Notes: a model not told the origin generated them from the letters alone. DNA of 37,506 nucleotides from Anaerolineales bacterium (GCA_013140605.1 JABFSL010000010.1:1-37506); one strand, 5' to 3'. Counted from the stretch's first letter, positions 7,088 to 15,424 are shown. Program-made: numbers and translations.

Positions 7088-7696
7088 ATGACAATTCGTG
7101 CTGTATTCTTTGATTTTGGCGGTGTGATCATGCGCACCGAATTTCAAGCCCCGCGCCAGCATTTGGCGGAGCGTTTTAATATGGATTACGATGATATTGA
7201 CAGGATCGTTTTCGCGAGCGAATCCGCCCGCCGCGCGTCAGTGGGTGAGATCACAGAAGAGGCACATTGGGCGGAAGTGTTGAAACGCTTGAAGCACCCA
7301 GCCTCTGAAGTAAAAAATTTTTCAGATGAATTCTTCGGCGGCGATGTGATCGACCGCGCGCTGGTTGAACATATCCGTTCGCTGCGCGGAAAGTTCCATA
7401 CAGGGTTGATCTCGAATGCGTGGAGCGGGTTGCGCTCGTTCTTGACTCGCGAGAAGATCATCGATGTTTTCGATACGGTCATCATCTCGGCGGAAGTGGG
7501 TACGGTCAAACCGTCAGCCAAAATATATGAACTCGCGTTGGAGCAGGCCAAAGTCGGCGCGAACGAAGCGGTCTTTGTAGATGATGTCTCTGCAAATATT
7601 GAAGGCTGTGAAAAAGTCGGCATGAAAGGCATCCTGTTCAAAGATCCACAGGAAACTTTGGATCAATTGAATCTTTTGTTGAAAATCAAAAAATAA
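7088..7696 (+). CDS. HAD-superfamily hydrolase
   Basis: This 202-residue cytoplasmic phosphatase/dehalogenase-type protein shows all four HAD motifs: nucleophile Asp9 in FFDFGGV, Ser109 in LISNAW, Lys141 in TVKPSAKIY, and Asp165/Asp166 in VFVDDVSAN. Residue 11 is Gly where classical phosphatases have the general-acid Asp. This FDFGGV form occurs in the HAD-IA group that includes the N-terminal domain of soluble epoxide hydrolase and ACAD10. Substrate unknown. The next gene starts 14 nt after its stop codon, so the two are probably cotranscribed. Confidence 0.9.
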   Translation: MTIRAVFFDFGGVIMRTEFQAPRQHLAERFNMDYDDIDRIVFASESARRASVGEITEEAHWAEVLKRLKHPASEVKNFSDEFFGGDVIDRALVEHIRSLRGKFHTGLISNAWSGLRSFLTREKIIDVFDTVIISAEVGTVKPSAKIYELALEQAKVGANEAVFVDDVSANIEGCEKVGMKGILFKDPQETLDQLNLLLKIKK

Positions 7697-7710
7697 TTTT
7701 GGGGAATAAT

Positions 7711-9027
7711 ATGAATGCAAAAAAACTTGGAAATGGATTGATCCTGAGACGTTCCACCGCCGCGGACGCAGATCTGCTTGCGGATTTTAACGCGCAGATT
7801 CACGGCGACGATGAATTGGATCGCATCCGCCTCGCCGCCTGGACCCGTGACCTGCTTGCCAAGCCCCATCCAACTTTCCACGCTGATGATTTCACCGTGG
7901 TCGCTGAAGTTGAAACTGGCCGCATCGTTTCGACCCTCAACCTTATTTCGCAAACCTGGACGTATGCAGGGATTCCGTTTGGCGTGGGTCGGCCTGAACT
8001 TGTGGGCACGCTGCCTGAATATCGCAATCGCGGATTGGTGCGGACTCAATTTGATGAGATCCATAAGTGGAGCGCGGAACGGGGCGAGTTGGCGCAGGCC
8101 ATTACAGGCATCCCATATTATTATCGTTTGTTTGGTTACGAGATGGCTTTGGATTTGAGCGGTCGGCGGCTTGGTTATGAAACGCATGTGCCGAAATTGA
8201 AGGAAGGCGAGAAGGAAAAATTCATCATTCGCCCTGCGGTTAATGACGATCTGCAATTCGTTGTGGAGCTTTATGCTGAAGCTCAAAAACGTTATACATT
8301 ATCCTGTGTTCGCGCTATGGATATTTTCGAATATGAATTGAATGTTCAAAGCAGGGATAATATTGGTCATAAGGATATTCTCATCATTGAGAATGAACAA
8401 GGCGAACGACTGGGTTATTTTCAACATCCAGACTTTTTGGGTATGACAGGAATTGTTGTTTTTGGATATGAACTTAAACCTGGAACATCATGGCTGGCGG
8501 TGACTCCAAGTGTTGTCCGCTATTTATGGCAGCGCGGGCAGGAGTTTGCCAAACGGGATCATCGCACCAGTACGTCGTTCTGTTTCCTGCTTGGGTCGGA
8601 TCATCCCGTCTATCAAGCGTTGGGGAATGCGTTGCCTGTTGTAAATGAGCCGTATGCGTGGTATATCCGCGTGCCTGATCTGCCCGCGTTCATTCATCAT
8701 GTAACACCTGCGTTGGAGAAACGCCTGGAAGATTCAATTGCGGTTGGCTATAGCGGCGAATTGAAGATCAGTTTTTATAAGGATGGGCTGCGTTTGGCCT
8801 TTGAGAAGGGCAAATTAAAAGAAGTTGAGTCGTGGAAACCAGAATCTGGGGATGATGGATCGGCGGCTTTCCCCGGCCTGACTTTCATACAGTTGCTGTT
8901 TGGATACCGCAGTTTCGAGGAGTTGCATCACGCCTTCGCTGATTGTTTCTGGGAGGATAACGAAGCGCGCGTGGTTTTGAAAATTCTATTCCCGAAACGT
9001 CTTTCGGATGTTTTCCCAGTGGCGTAA
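7711..9027 (+). CDS. Eis-like GNAT acetyltransferase with SCP2-like C-terminal domain
   Basis: This 438-residue protein resembles Eis-type N-acetyltransferases, which join an N-terminal GNAT, a second GNAT-like domain and a sterol-carrier-like C-terminus. The CoA site is visible at VGTLPEYRNRGLVRTQF, followed by GIPYYYRLFGYEMAL. The C-terminal SCP2-like part covers about residues 330-435. Eis relatives acetylate several amines on aminoglycosides or protein lysines; activity here is inferred. ATG 7711 is chosen because GGGGA at 7701-7705 lies 5 nt upstream; an in-frame TTG at 7699 is less likely. It is the fifth acetyltransferase gene within 5.3 kb. Confidence 0.88.
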   Translation: MNAKKLGNGLILRRSTAADADLLADFNAQIHGDDELDRIRLAAWTRDLLAKPHPTFHADDFTVVAEVETGRIVSTLNLISQTWTYAGIPFGVGRPELVGTLPEYRNRGLVRTQFDEIHKWSAERGELAQAITGIPYYYRLFGYEMALDLSGRRLGYETHVPKLKEGEKEKFIIRPAVNDDLQFVVELYAEAQKRYTLSCVRAMDIFEYELNVQSRDNIGHKDILIIENEQGERLGYFQHPDFLGMTGIVVFGYELKPGTSWLAVTPSVVRYLWQRGQEFAKRDHRTSTSFCFLLGSDHPVYQALGNALPVVNEPYAWYIRVPDLPAFIHHVTPALEKRLEDSIAVGYSGELKISFYKDGLRLAFEKGKLKEVESWKPESGDDGSAAFPGLTFIQLLFGYRSFEELHHAFADCFWEDNEARVVLKILFPKRLSDVFPVA

Positions 9028-9160
9028 ATGTTTCTCGCAGGCAGGGTCAATTCCCAGTCATGTAAAGAGGCGAATGATTAGATTGAGATCACTGTTGAAG
9101 GGGAGTCATCATCGAATCAATGAAAATGAATCGAGTTCTCAAGAGTGTTAAGAAGTTTAA

Positions 9161-9189
9161 TTGACGCATTATCACCTTACATGTATAAT
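9161..9189 (+). promoter_or_regulatory. Near-consensus sigma70-type promoter of signalling operon
   Basis: TTGACG (9161-9166) and TATAAT (9184-9189) are separated by exactly 17 nt, with TG immediately before the -10 box. Transcription would start near 9196, about 36 nt before the first gene of the block. Confidence 0.8.
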
Positions 9190-9231
9190 TTTGCAACTAT
9201 TCCTCAATCGGGGATAGCTTAGAGGATATAT

Positions 9232-10038
9232 ATGGCCCTGCGTGGAAATTTACGTGACTTTACGATTACCCAGCTTCTTAATTTAATCAACCTTGCCAGC
9301 AAAACTGGCACGTTGGTTGTGGATGGAGTCTCGGAGCAGGCCTATATTTCTTTTCGCGAGGGCAAACTTGCCTATGCTCGTGTGGGCAGGGAAGATGGAA
9401 GTTTGGCGCTGGTTTTGCACAAAGCGAACAAGATCAATGCCAATCAATACCGAGCCATAGCAGACCGCGCAGGCCAGATGACCGATAAGGAACTTGGCCT
9501 GCTTCTTATTAATGCGGGTTATGTGTCTCAGGAAGATATCCTGTTGAATTTGCAGGGATATTTTACAGATGTGGTGCGTAAATTATTTTCGTGGGTGGAG
9601 GGCATCTTCCGTTTCGAGAATGATATGCTTCCCCCGGAAGGCCGCATCAATGTGCGCCTTGATCTTGAGAACATTATCATGGAAGGGTCGCGTCAGCTGC
9701 GTGAGTTGGAGCAATTGCAGGATGAGATTCCCAGCCTTGATATGGCGCTTGTATTTACGGACCGGCCACGTACGAATGTGAACTTGAGCGTGGAAGAATG
9801 GAAAGTGGTGAAGTTTGTTGATCCAAAGAATACAATGCGTCAGATCGCCAGCACCAATAAATTAAGTGAGATTGAGATCCGCAGGATCGTGTACGGTCTC
9901 TTGCAGGCTGGTCTGGTTGAATTGGTGCGTCCGGCGGGTCTGCCTGCTGCGCAAAACCCGAAGCAATTCCCAACACAGAATAAAGAAGAACAGAAATCAT
10001 TGATCAATAAATTGATCGGCCGCATTCGTGCAATGTAA
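9232..10038 (+). CDS. DUF4388 (PATAN-like) domain protein
   Basis: This 268-residue soluble protein begins with the DUF4388 signature LRGNLRDFTITQLLNLINLASKTGTLVV and continues with SFREGKLAYA (residues 1-100). A winged-helix-like C-terminal part (about 165-240, STNKLSEIEIRRIVYGLLQAGLVELV) follows. DUF4388 proteins are found in bacterial signalling and gliding-type pathways next to small GTPases and response regulators. The neighbouring MglA-like GTPase starts 26 nt after its stop codon. It likely works as an adaptor or sensor for that GTPase (inference from context). Confidence 0.85.
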   Translation: MALRGNLRDFTITQLLNLINLASKTGTLVVDGVSEQAYISFREGKLAYARVGREDGSLALVLHKANKINANQYRAIADRAGQMTDKELGLLLINAGYVSQEDILLNLQGYFTDVVRKLFSWVEGIFRFENDMLPPEGRINVRLDLENIIMEGSRQLRELEQLQDEIPSLDMALVFTDRPRTNVNLSVEEWKVVKFVDPKNTMRQIASTNKLSEIEIRRIVYGLLQAGLVELVRPAGLPAAQNPKQFPTQNKEEQKSLINKLIGRIRAM

Positions 10039-10064
10039 TCATCTGGGCCAGAAGGATAAGAATT

Positions 10065-10604
10065 ATGCAAACGGTCAAAATGGTAGTAACAGGTCCCTTC
10101 AGTGCGGGCAAGACACAATTCATTCAGTCGGTCAGTGAAATTGATGTTGTCGCCACGGAACGCAAGATATCATCTGAAGAAGAACGCTCGGTGAAATCTG
10201 CTACAACAGTGGCAATGGATTTTGGCCGCATCACTGTGGATGAGGACCTGGTCCTGTATCTGTTTGGAACGCCGGGTCAGAAGCGTTTTGACTTTATGTG
10301 GGAGATCCTCTCTGAGGGCATGTTGGGCTTTATTGTCATGGTGGACAGTACCCGTCCCGAATCATTCCGTGAAGCGCGTTCGATCCTTGAAACCTTCCGC
10401 GCGTATGCTCCCACGCCTTTTGTGGTCGCCGCGAACAAACAGGATGCAGAGGATGCCTGGGAACTTGATGATATACGTCACGCGCTGCGCCTTGATAAAA
10501 ATACGAAACTTTTACCTTGTGTGGCCACTGACCGCAATGCTGTAAAAACAGTGTTGCTTGAGTTGTTGTACAGTATCTTAAAAGAAATGGAATCCGGGAA
10601 GTAG
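10065..10604 (+). CDS. MglA-like/Arf-like small GTPase
   Basis: This 179-residue Ras-superfamily GTPase has the P-loop GPFSAGKT (residues 10-17), the G3 motif FGTPGQKRF with the catalytic-region Gln, and the G4 motif ANKQD. It belongs with the prokaryotic COG2229/MglA-type GTPases that act as switches in polarity, motility and signal pathways. No Roadblock/MglB GAP gene is adjacent; the DUF4388 protein upstream and V4R protein downstream are candidate partners. Ribosome site AGAAGGA lies at 10051-10057. Confidence 0.92.
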   Translation: MQTVKMVVTGPFSAGKTQFIQSVSEIDVVATERKISSEEERSVKSATTVAMDFGRITVDEDLVLYLFGTPGQKRFDFMWEILSEGMLGFIVMVDSTRPESFREARSILETFRAYAPTPFVVAANKQDAEDAWELDDIRHALRLDKNTKLLPCVATDRNAVKTVLLELLYSILKEMESGK

Positions 10605-10624
10605 GGGGCGGGGAAAAATTTGCT

Positions 10625-11422
10625 GTGTCTTCTATTACAACCGATCAGGGAATAGTTCACTACGAAGTATACGGACGCGGGCGTCCGGTAATCCTTTTGC
10701 ATGGATGGCTGGGTTCGTGGGGACTTTGGCAGGAAACCATGGCATACCTGGGTGCGTTTTATCGCACCTATGCGTTGGACTTTTGGGGGTTTGGCGAATC
10801 TGGCAAGAAGCGTGAAACCTACGCTGTTTCAGATTTTGTAAGTCTTGTAGATCAATTCATGGAGCAATTGGGGATCGTCAACGCGCCTTTGGTGGGGCAT
10901 AGCATGGGCGGCACTGTAAGTCTGTCCGTTGCCATTCAATATCCCCAGCGTGTAAGCAAAGTGGTGGTCGTTGGTTCTCCAATGGTCGGCTCTTCGCTTG
11001 CGCCATTGCTTAAACTTGCGGGGAATCGTCCGATCGCATTTATGTTATTCAATATGATGGGAGTCTTCCGCACCGGAATGCGGATGTACTCTCCTTATAT
11101 CTGCAAAGACCCGCGCTTTCCGGAGATGATGGACCGCGATCTTTCCCGTACGACAGTTGAATCGTTCCTCCGTTCGATCGCTTCTCTCCGCCGCACTGAC
11201 TTGACCCCCATGCTTTCGCAGATCAAAGTGCCGGCCATGGGAATGTTTGGCGATAAGGATGTGATCGTTGACCCCATGGAGTGGCAGCCGATGCAAAAAG
11301 GAATACCCCATGCGGTCATTGAGCGTTTTCCCATGGCGGGTCATTTCCCCATGCTGGAAGAGCCGACCTTGTTCAGCCAAAAATTAAAAGCATTTCTCGA
11401 TCAGGACTTTCCCGCCCCATGA
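10625..11422 (+). CDS. Alpha/beta hydrolase, Ser nucleophile
   Basis: This 265-residue hydrolase has the oxyanion-hole loop LLHGWLGSW (residues 24-32), nucleophile elbow GHSMGG with Ser93, acid Asp212 in FGDKDVIVDP, and His240 in GHFPM. Substrate unknown; the family includes esterases, lipases and C-C bond hydrolases. GTG 10625 is the start that matches its paralogue at 23223 (both proteins open with MS.I and place the nucleophile at residue 93). It ends inside the ATGA overlap with the V4R gene, implying translational coupling and a role in the same signalling block. Confidence 0.88.
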   Translation: MSSITTDQGIVHYEVYGRGRPVILLHGWLGSWGLWQETMAYLGAFYRTYALDFWGFGESGKKRETYAVSDFVSLVDQFMEQLGIVNAPLVGHSMGGTVSLSVAIQYPQRVSKVVVVGSPMVGSSLAPLLKLAGNRPIAFMLFNMMGVFRTGMRMYSPYICKDPRFPEMMDRDLSRTTVESFLRSIASLRRTDLTPMLSQIKVPAMGMFGDKDVIVDPMEWQPMQKGIPHAVIERFPMAGHFPMLEEPTLFSQKLKAFLDQDFPAP

Positions 11423-12042
11423 CCAGCGAAACATTTTTTTATCCCCGCAAAATGGCAAGGATCATCTTCATGGGGATGGAGGAAGTGATGGGTGCGCATG
11501 GGGTGGATGCCGTTCTGCGCCTGGCCTCTCTTGAAAATTTCATACAGAATTATCCGCCTGCTGAAAAAGAACGCGATTTTTCGTTCGAGACAGTCAGCCT
11601 TTTGCAAAGCACACTGGAGCAGGCCTACGGCCCGCGCGGCGGGCGGGGAGTGGCTTTGCGGGTTGGGCGCGCATGTTTTAAGTCTGGGCTTAAAGAGTAT
11701 GGTTCCATGCTTGGGTTGACCGAAATGGCATTCCGCCTGCTTTCGCTCCCCACAAAATTGCGTACCGGTGCCAATACCTTCGCCGGCCTTTTTAATGCAC
11801 ATACAGATCAAAAGGTGCGTGTGGAGGAAAAGGATAACAAGATCTTCTGGCATATCGAGCGTTGTCCGCTGTGCTGGGGGAGAACAGCCGATGAGCCGGT
11901 CTGTCATTTGGCGGTGGGGCTCTTGCAGGAATCTTTATACTGGCTGAGCGGCGGGAAAGTGTTCGATGTAAAAGAGACCACCTGCATTGCCCAGGGCGAT
12001 TCGACCTGCACGATCGTGATAGACCCAACTCCGTTTTCATAG
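11419..12042 (+). CDS. V4R (4-vinyl-reductase-like) domain protein
   Basis: This 207-residue protein has a C-terminal V4R domain (about residues 75-200). It carries the Cys-rich signature RCPLCWGR, then VCHLAVGLLQESLYW, and ends ETTCIAQGDSTCTIVID. V4R domains are small-molecule or metal-binding sensor modules found in XylR/DmpR-type regulators and in bacteriochlorophyll enzymes. Here it stands alone without a DNA-binding or ATPase part, so it is likely a sensor or adaptor for the GTPase/hydrolase module. It overlaps the preceding hydrolase by 4 bp. Confidence 0.82.
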   Translation: MTSETFFYPRKMARIIFMGMEEVMGAHGVDAVLRLASLENFIQNYPPAEKERDFSFETVSLLQSTLEQAYGPRGGRGVALRVGRACFKSGLKEYGSMLGLTEMAFRLLSLPTKLRTGANTFAGLFNAHTDQKVRVEEKDNKIFWHIERCPLCWGRTADEPVCHLAVGLLQESLYWLSGGKVFDVKETTCIAQGDSTCTIVIDPTPFS

Positions 12043-12099
12043 TTGGAGATAATTAATTTCAACTTTGTTGGTTGGCGTGTTTTATCACATACTTTGATT

Positions 12100-12105
12100 T
12101 ATAAT
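12100..12105 (+). promoter_or_regulatory. -10 box 8 nt before start codon (possible leaderless start)
   Basis: An exact TATAAT precedes ATG 12114 by 8 nt, and no ribosome-binding site is visible in between. Transcription would begin at or within 1-2 nt of the start codon. No convincing -35 box is present. Confidence 0.45.
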
Positions 12106-12113
12106 CCCTCATT

Positions 12114-13391
12114 ATGTTTAAGATCATTCTGCATGCGCCAAACCAGATCATGCCTTTTTGCGAACCGGCGCGGGAATTACGTATTCAAAATTCACCGCTC
12201 TGGCTGCATCAACGCAATCTGCTTGCGCCGTATGTGACCCGTGAACTGGAATTGAAGCAGGGGGAGCCGCTTCAGCCCGTAAAAGAACCCACCATTGTTT
12301 ATCGTGACAACCTTTTCTTTGACGAATTTTATATTCAGGCATTTATAGAGGAGGCAAAAAAGAAGAACCGCCCCGTCCGCGCGGCGTTTCGAGCGAACGA
12401 TCCCGCCTTCCGTGAGCATGCCCTGCCGCTCTCCACATCTTATACGCCTGCGGGCAGTTTATATCTGGCGGACTTGTGGTATTACCCCAATGGCCCAAAG
12501 GCGGGCGTTGAACCTCTTATAATAGACATGCAGGCTCGCGAGATCGGTTATTACCATGTGCCAACCTATATGGGAGATCAAAGCGGCGACCTTGTTTTCC
12601 AGGTTCCATTGCGCGCCATGCTGGCCATTGATTCATGGGCGCACGTGTTTATTGCGGATATGGTCTTCGGTCAATTTGCACGCGGGGCGCGTTTTGAAAA
12701 GCGTTTGAACGAAGATGTGAAATTCAAAATAAAAATTCTTGGCAAAGCCATTTATGAAGGCCGACAAGTTCTCGAATCTTCCGAACTGGTAAAAGTGGGG
12801 AAAGGCTGTGTCATAGACCCAAGCGCAGTCATTCATGGACCCGCGATCATTGGCGATAACGTCACCATCAATGCGGGCGCGGTCATTGAAAACAGTATTA
12901 TTGGAAATAACGTCAATATCTCACAGGATGTACAAATTATGCTTTCAGTCGTGGGGGATGGGGCCTTCCTGCCTTTCCGCGCGGCGTTGTTCATGACAAC
13001 GCTCATGGAAAATAGCATGTTGGCGCAAAACACCTGTTTGCAAATGTGCGTGATCGGAAGAAATACCTTTATTGGCGCAGGCTCCACGTGGACAGATTAC
13101 AACCTGATTCCCGCTCCGCTCCGCGCCCGCGATGGAAATGGCAAATTGAGTCTGTCGAACCGTCCGGTGATGGGCGGCTGTGTGGGACATAACTGTCGCA
13201 TCGGCTCAGGCATGATCGTTTACCCCGCGCGCACCATTGAATCCGATGTTGTGCTGGCGGCATCCAATACGCGGCGTGTTATTGATCGGGATATTTCGTT
13301 CGAAGACAGCGACCATCACCATCTTAAACTTGCTCACCTGCATCAAACCCCATATCACAAGAATGTGAAAGACAAGGGCGAGTCCTGGTAA
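12114..13391 (+). CDS. Left-handed beta-helix (hexapeptide-repeat) multidomain protein
   Basis: This 425-residue protein has an N-terminal part without recognised motifs (1-220). A left-handed beta-helix then covers about 225-400, seen as hexapeptide runs such as VIDPSAVIHGPAIIGDNVTI and VIENSIIGNNVNI, and again around IGRNTFIGAGSTW. Such helices form trimeric acyl- or nucleotidyl-transferase scaffolds; the layout recalls GlmU/sugar-nucleotidyltransferase relatives, but no GxGTRM-type nucleotide motif is seen at the N-terminus. A His cluster (DHHHLKL) lies near the end. It starts a new transcription unit and is 4 nt from the acyl-reductase homologue, so the two probably act together, possibly on an acyl or lipid substrate (inference). 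Confidence 0.8.
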   Translation: MFKIILHAPNQIMPFCEPARELRIQNSPLWLHQRNLLAPYVTRELELKQGEPLQPVKEPTIVYRDNLFFDEFYIQAFIEEAKKKNRPVRAAFRANDPAFREHALPLSTSYTPAGSLYLADLWYYPNGPKAGVEPLIIDMQAREIGYYHVPTYMGDQSGDLVFQVPLRAMLAIDSWAHVFIADMVFGQFARGARFEKRLNEDVKFKIKILGKAIYEGRQVLESSELVKVGKGCVIDPSAVIHGPAIIGDNVTINAGAVIENSIIGNNVNISQDVQIMLSVVGDGAFLPFRAALFMTTLMENSMLAQNTCLQMCVIGRNTFIGAGSTWTDYNLIPAPLRARDGNGKLSLSNRPVMGGCVGHNCRIGSGMIVYPARTIESDVVLAASNTRRVIDRDISFEDSDHHHLKLAHLHQTPYHKNVKDKGESW

Positions 13392-13395
13392 TAAA

Positions 13396-14490
13396 ATGGA
13401 TAGTTTCGCATTCATCATCCATCCCATTGACCCCAAGCGAGATGTCAGCCGCAAGTTTCCATTTTTAGGACGAGTGCTCAGTGAAAGGCAAATAGATTTC
13501 TTCTCCACATTTTTTCCGCCCGTTTATATTTCCGAGATCGAGGGGATCACATCGCAATCAACTGGCAAAAGTATCAAAGGCTGGTTTATTGCATGTCCAT
13601 ATACACCGCGGCGCATGATGGAGTTGCCTGAGCGAACCGTCTATCGTAAAATTATCCAAACAGGAATGATGGCCGAGAAACTTGGCGCGAACATCCTGGG
13701 GCTTGGCGCTTTTACATCTGTGGTCGGCGATGCCGGTGTGACCATTGCCAATGCGCTGAATATCCCCGTCACTACCGGCGACTCCTTCACGATAGCCATG
13801 GCCGTGCAAGCCATACGGGATGCGGCGCACGTGATGGATATAAAAATGGAAGATGCCACTGTGGCGGTGGTCGGTGCGACGGGAGCGATTGGGCGCGTCT
13901 GTGCTGAACTGTTGGCTGGTGAAGCGGCACGGACATTGCTTGTGGCCCGGGACGAGAAAAAACTCGAAGTTTTGCGAGACAGGCTCCAGCTTAAGTCCCA
14001 AGGCGAGCTTGTCATCAGCACGAAAATGGATATATTAAAGGAAGCACAGTTGATCCTCACCGTCACCAGCTCGATCCATGATGTAATCCGCCCGGAGAAT
14101 TTACAGCCGGGTAGTGTGGTCTGCGATGTGGCGCGCCCTCGTGATGTTTCTGCAATGGTGGCGGCGGTGAGAGATGATATATTAGTGATTGACGGCGGAA
14201 TGGTGGATGTGCCGGGCCCCGTGAATTTCCATTTTAACTTCGGTTTTCCTGAAGGCAAGGTGTACGCCTGTATGGCTGAGACTATCGCCCTTGCCTTGGA
14301 AGGCCGTTTTGAGGATTATACTGTTGGCAGGGATATTACGCTTGAGCGTGTGCAGGAAATTACCGCGATCGCTGAGAAACACGGCTTTCGCATGAGTGGT
14401 TTTCGTTCGTTCGAGCGCGAAGTAACGAATGAACAGATTGAAACTGTTAGAAAAAACGCCCGCACGGGCGCACGCGCGCGACGCGGTTAG
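13396..14490 (+). CDS. Homologue of long-chain acyl-ACP reductase (AAR)
   Basis: This 364-residue protein matches, along its whole length, the pattern I recall for cyanobacterial acyl-ACP reductase, which reduces fatty acyl-ACP/CoA to fatty aldehyde with NADPH. Matching landmarks are KRDVSRK (14-20), STGKSIKGWFI, LGAFTSV, the nucleotide loop ATVAVVGATGAIG (154-166), and VYACMAE with Cys292. Cys292 is at the place of the catalytic cysteine (in ACFAE of the cyanobacterial enzyme). The C-terminus GRDITLERVQEI..AEKHGF also matches. It is longer by about 25 residues at a basic C-terminal tail. No aldehyde-deformylating oxygenase gene is in the window, so alkanes are not the obvious product; fatty aldehyde or alcohol is more likely. 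Databases may label it a shikimate-dehydrogenase-like protein. Confidence 0.8.
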   Translation: MDSFAFIIHPIDPKRDVSRKFPFLGRVLSERQIDFFSTFFPPVYISEIEGITSQSTGKSIKGWFIACPYTPRRMMELPERTVYRKIIQTGMMAEKLGANILGLGAFTSVVGDAGVTIANALNIPVTTGDSFTIAMAVQAIRDAAHVMDIKMEDATVAVVGATGAIGRVCAELLAGEAARTLLVARDEKKLEVLRDRLQLKSQGELVISTKMDILKEAQLILTVTSSIHDVIRPENLQPGSVVCDVARPRDVSAMVAAVRDDILVIDGGMVDVPGPVNFHFNFGFPEGKVYACMAETIALALEGRFEDYTVGRDITLERVQEITAIAEKHGFRMSGFRSFEREVTNEQIETVRKNARTGARARRG

Positions 14491-14501
14491 TGGAGGCTCA
14501 C

Positions 14502-15407
14502 ATGGGAAATGCTCGCCTTTTGGTGGTTGAAGACGATATCGATATTGCCAATATGCTCAAGATTTACTTCACAGGCATGCAATATGATGTGGATGTAGCG
14601 CATCGCGGCCGTGATGCTTTGGAGAAAACCAAGCATGCTCTGCCGCATTTAATTGTGCTGGATATTATGCTGCCGGATATTGACGGTTATGAAGTTTGCC
14701 GCACGTTGCGAACCAGTACGCGCACCAGTCATATTCCCGTGATATTCCTGACACAAAAAGATGAACGCAGTGACAAACTGCAGGGTCTTGAATTGGGCGC
14801 GGATGATTACATCACCAAGCCTTTTGATATTGAAGAATTAAAACTGCGTGTGCAGGGCGCCATTCGCCGCTCGGAACGTGAGAGCCTCACAGACCCGCGC
14901 TCCGGCCTGCCTGCGGGCCGTTTGATCGAGGAACAATTGCGCCGCATCATCCGCGAGACAAATTGGGCATTGCTGGATGTTCGCCTTAATAATTTTGAGC
15001 CGTTCAAGGATGTTTATGGTTTTGTGGCAGGCGATGATGTTGTGCGTTTTGCGTCGATGGTGATCGGCGAGGTGGTGGATGAACTTGGGACGACAAGCGA
15101 TTTTATCGGTCACGCTGGCAGCGATAACTTCATTATCATCACAACGTATGAGGCCGCGCCGAATATTCGCCGGAGATTAAAAGAGCGTTTTGCAGAGGAA
15201 ATACAATCTCACTATAATTTTATAGACCGCCAACAGGGATTTATTCAAGCGCCAAAGACCGATGGCGGCTTTGAAAAAGTCCCGTTTATGACTTTTTCGG
15301 CGGGTTTGATTTCGCCGACTTCACATTCCTTCGCTGATATACGCGAAATCACGGAGCTTGCGGCTGAAGCGCGGCGTCTGGATGCGGCGTCCAATTCCGC
15401 CGCCTGA
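14502..15407 (+). CDS. Response regulator with degenerate GGDEF domain
   Basis: This 301-residue protein has a REC domain (1-120) with acidic pair Asp11/Asp12, phospho-acceptor Asp54 in IVLDIMLPD, and Lys in ITKPFD. A GGDEF-like domain follows (about 130-290). It has SGLPAGR in place of the usual TGL.NR and AGSDNF at the position of GG(D/E)EF, so diguanylate cyclase activity is unlikely. ATG 14502 is chosen over in-frame GTG 14490 because TGGAGG lies 5 nt upstream. It precedes the giant histidine kinase by 17 nt and is a natural phosphorylation partner of it. The degenerate domain may bind GTP or c-di-GMP or act as an output scaffold. Confidence 0.9.
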   Translation: MGNARLLVVEDDIDIANMLKIYFTGMQYDVDVAHRGRDALEKTKHALPHLIVLDIMLPDIDGYEVCRTLRTSTRTSHIPVIFLTQKDERSDKLQGLELGADDYITKPFDIEELKLRVQGAIRRSERESLTDPRSGLPAGRLIEEQLRRIIRETNWALLDVRLNNFEPFKDVYGFVAGDDVVRFASMVIGEVVDELGTTSDFIGHAGSDNFIIITTYEAAPNIRRRLKERFAEEIQSHYNFIDRQQGFIQAPKTDGGFEKVPFMTFSAGLISPTSHSFADIREITELAAEARRLDAASNSAA

Positions 15408-15424
15408 TAGGGTGAGCGTTTCTC

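Noticed and set aside
7663-8286. 207-codon minus-strand open frame
   Set aside because: It lies antisense to the start of the Eis-like gene, which has a clear family match.
9028-9231. Intergenic stretch searched for an RNA gene
   Set aside because: Apart from the promoter at 9161-9189 I see no stable hairpin, riboswitch motif or ORF.
13641-14258. 205-codon minus-strand open frame
   Set aside because: It is antisense to the acyl reductase homologue and is low-complexity Ser/Thr/Ala-rich, typical of a shadow frame.
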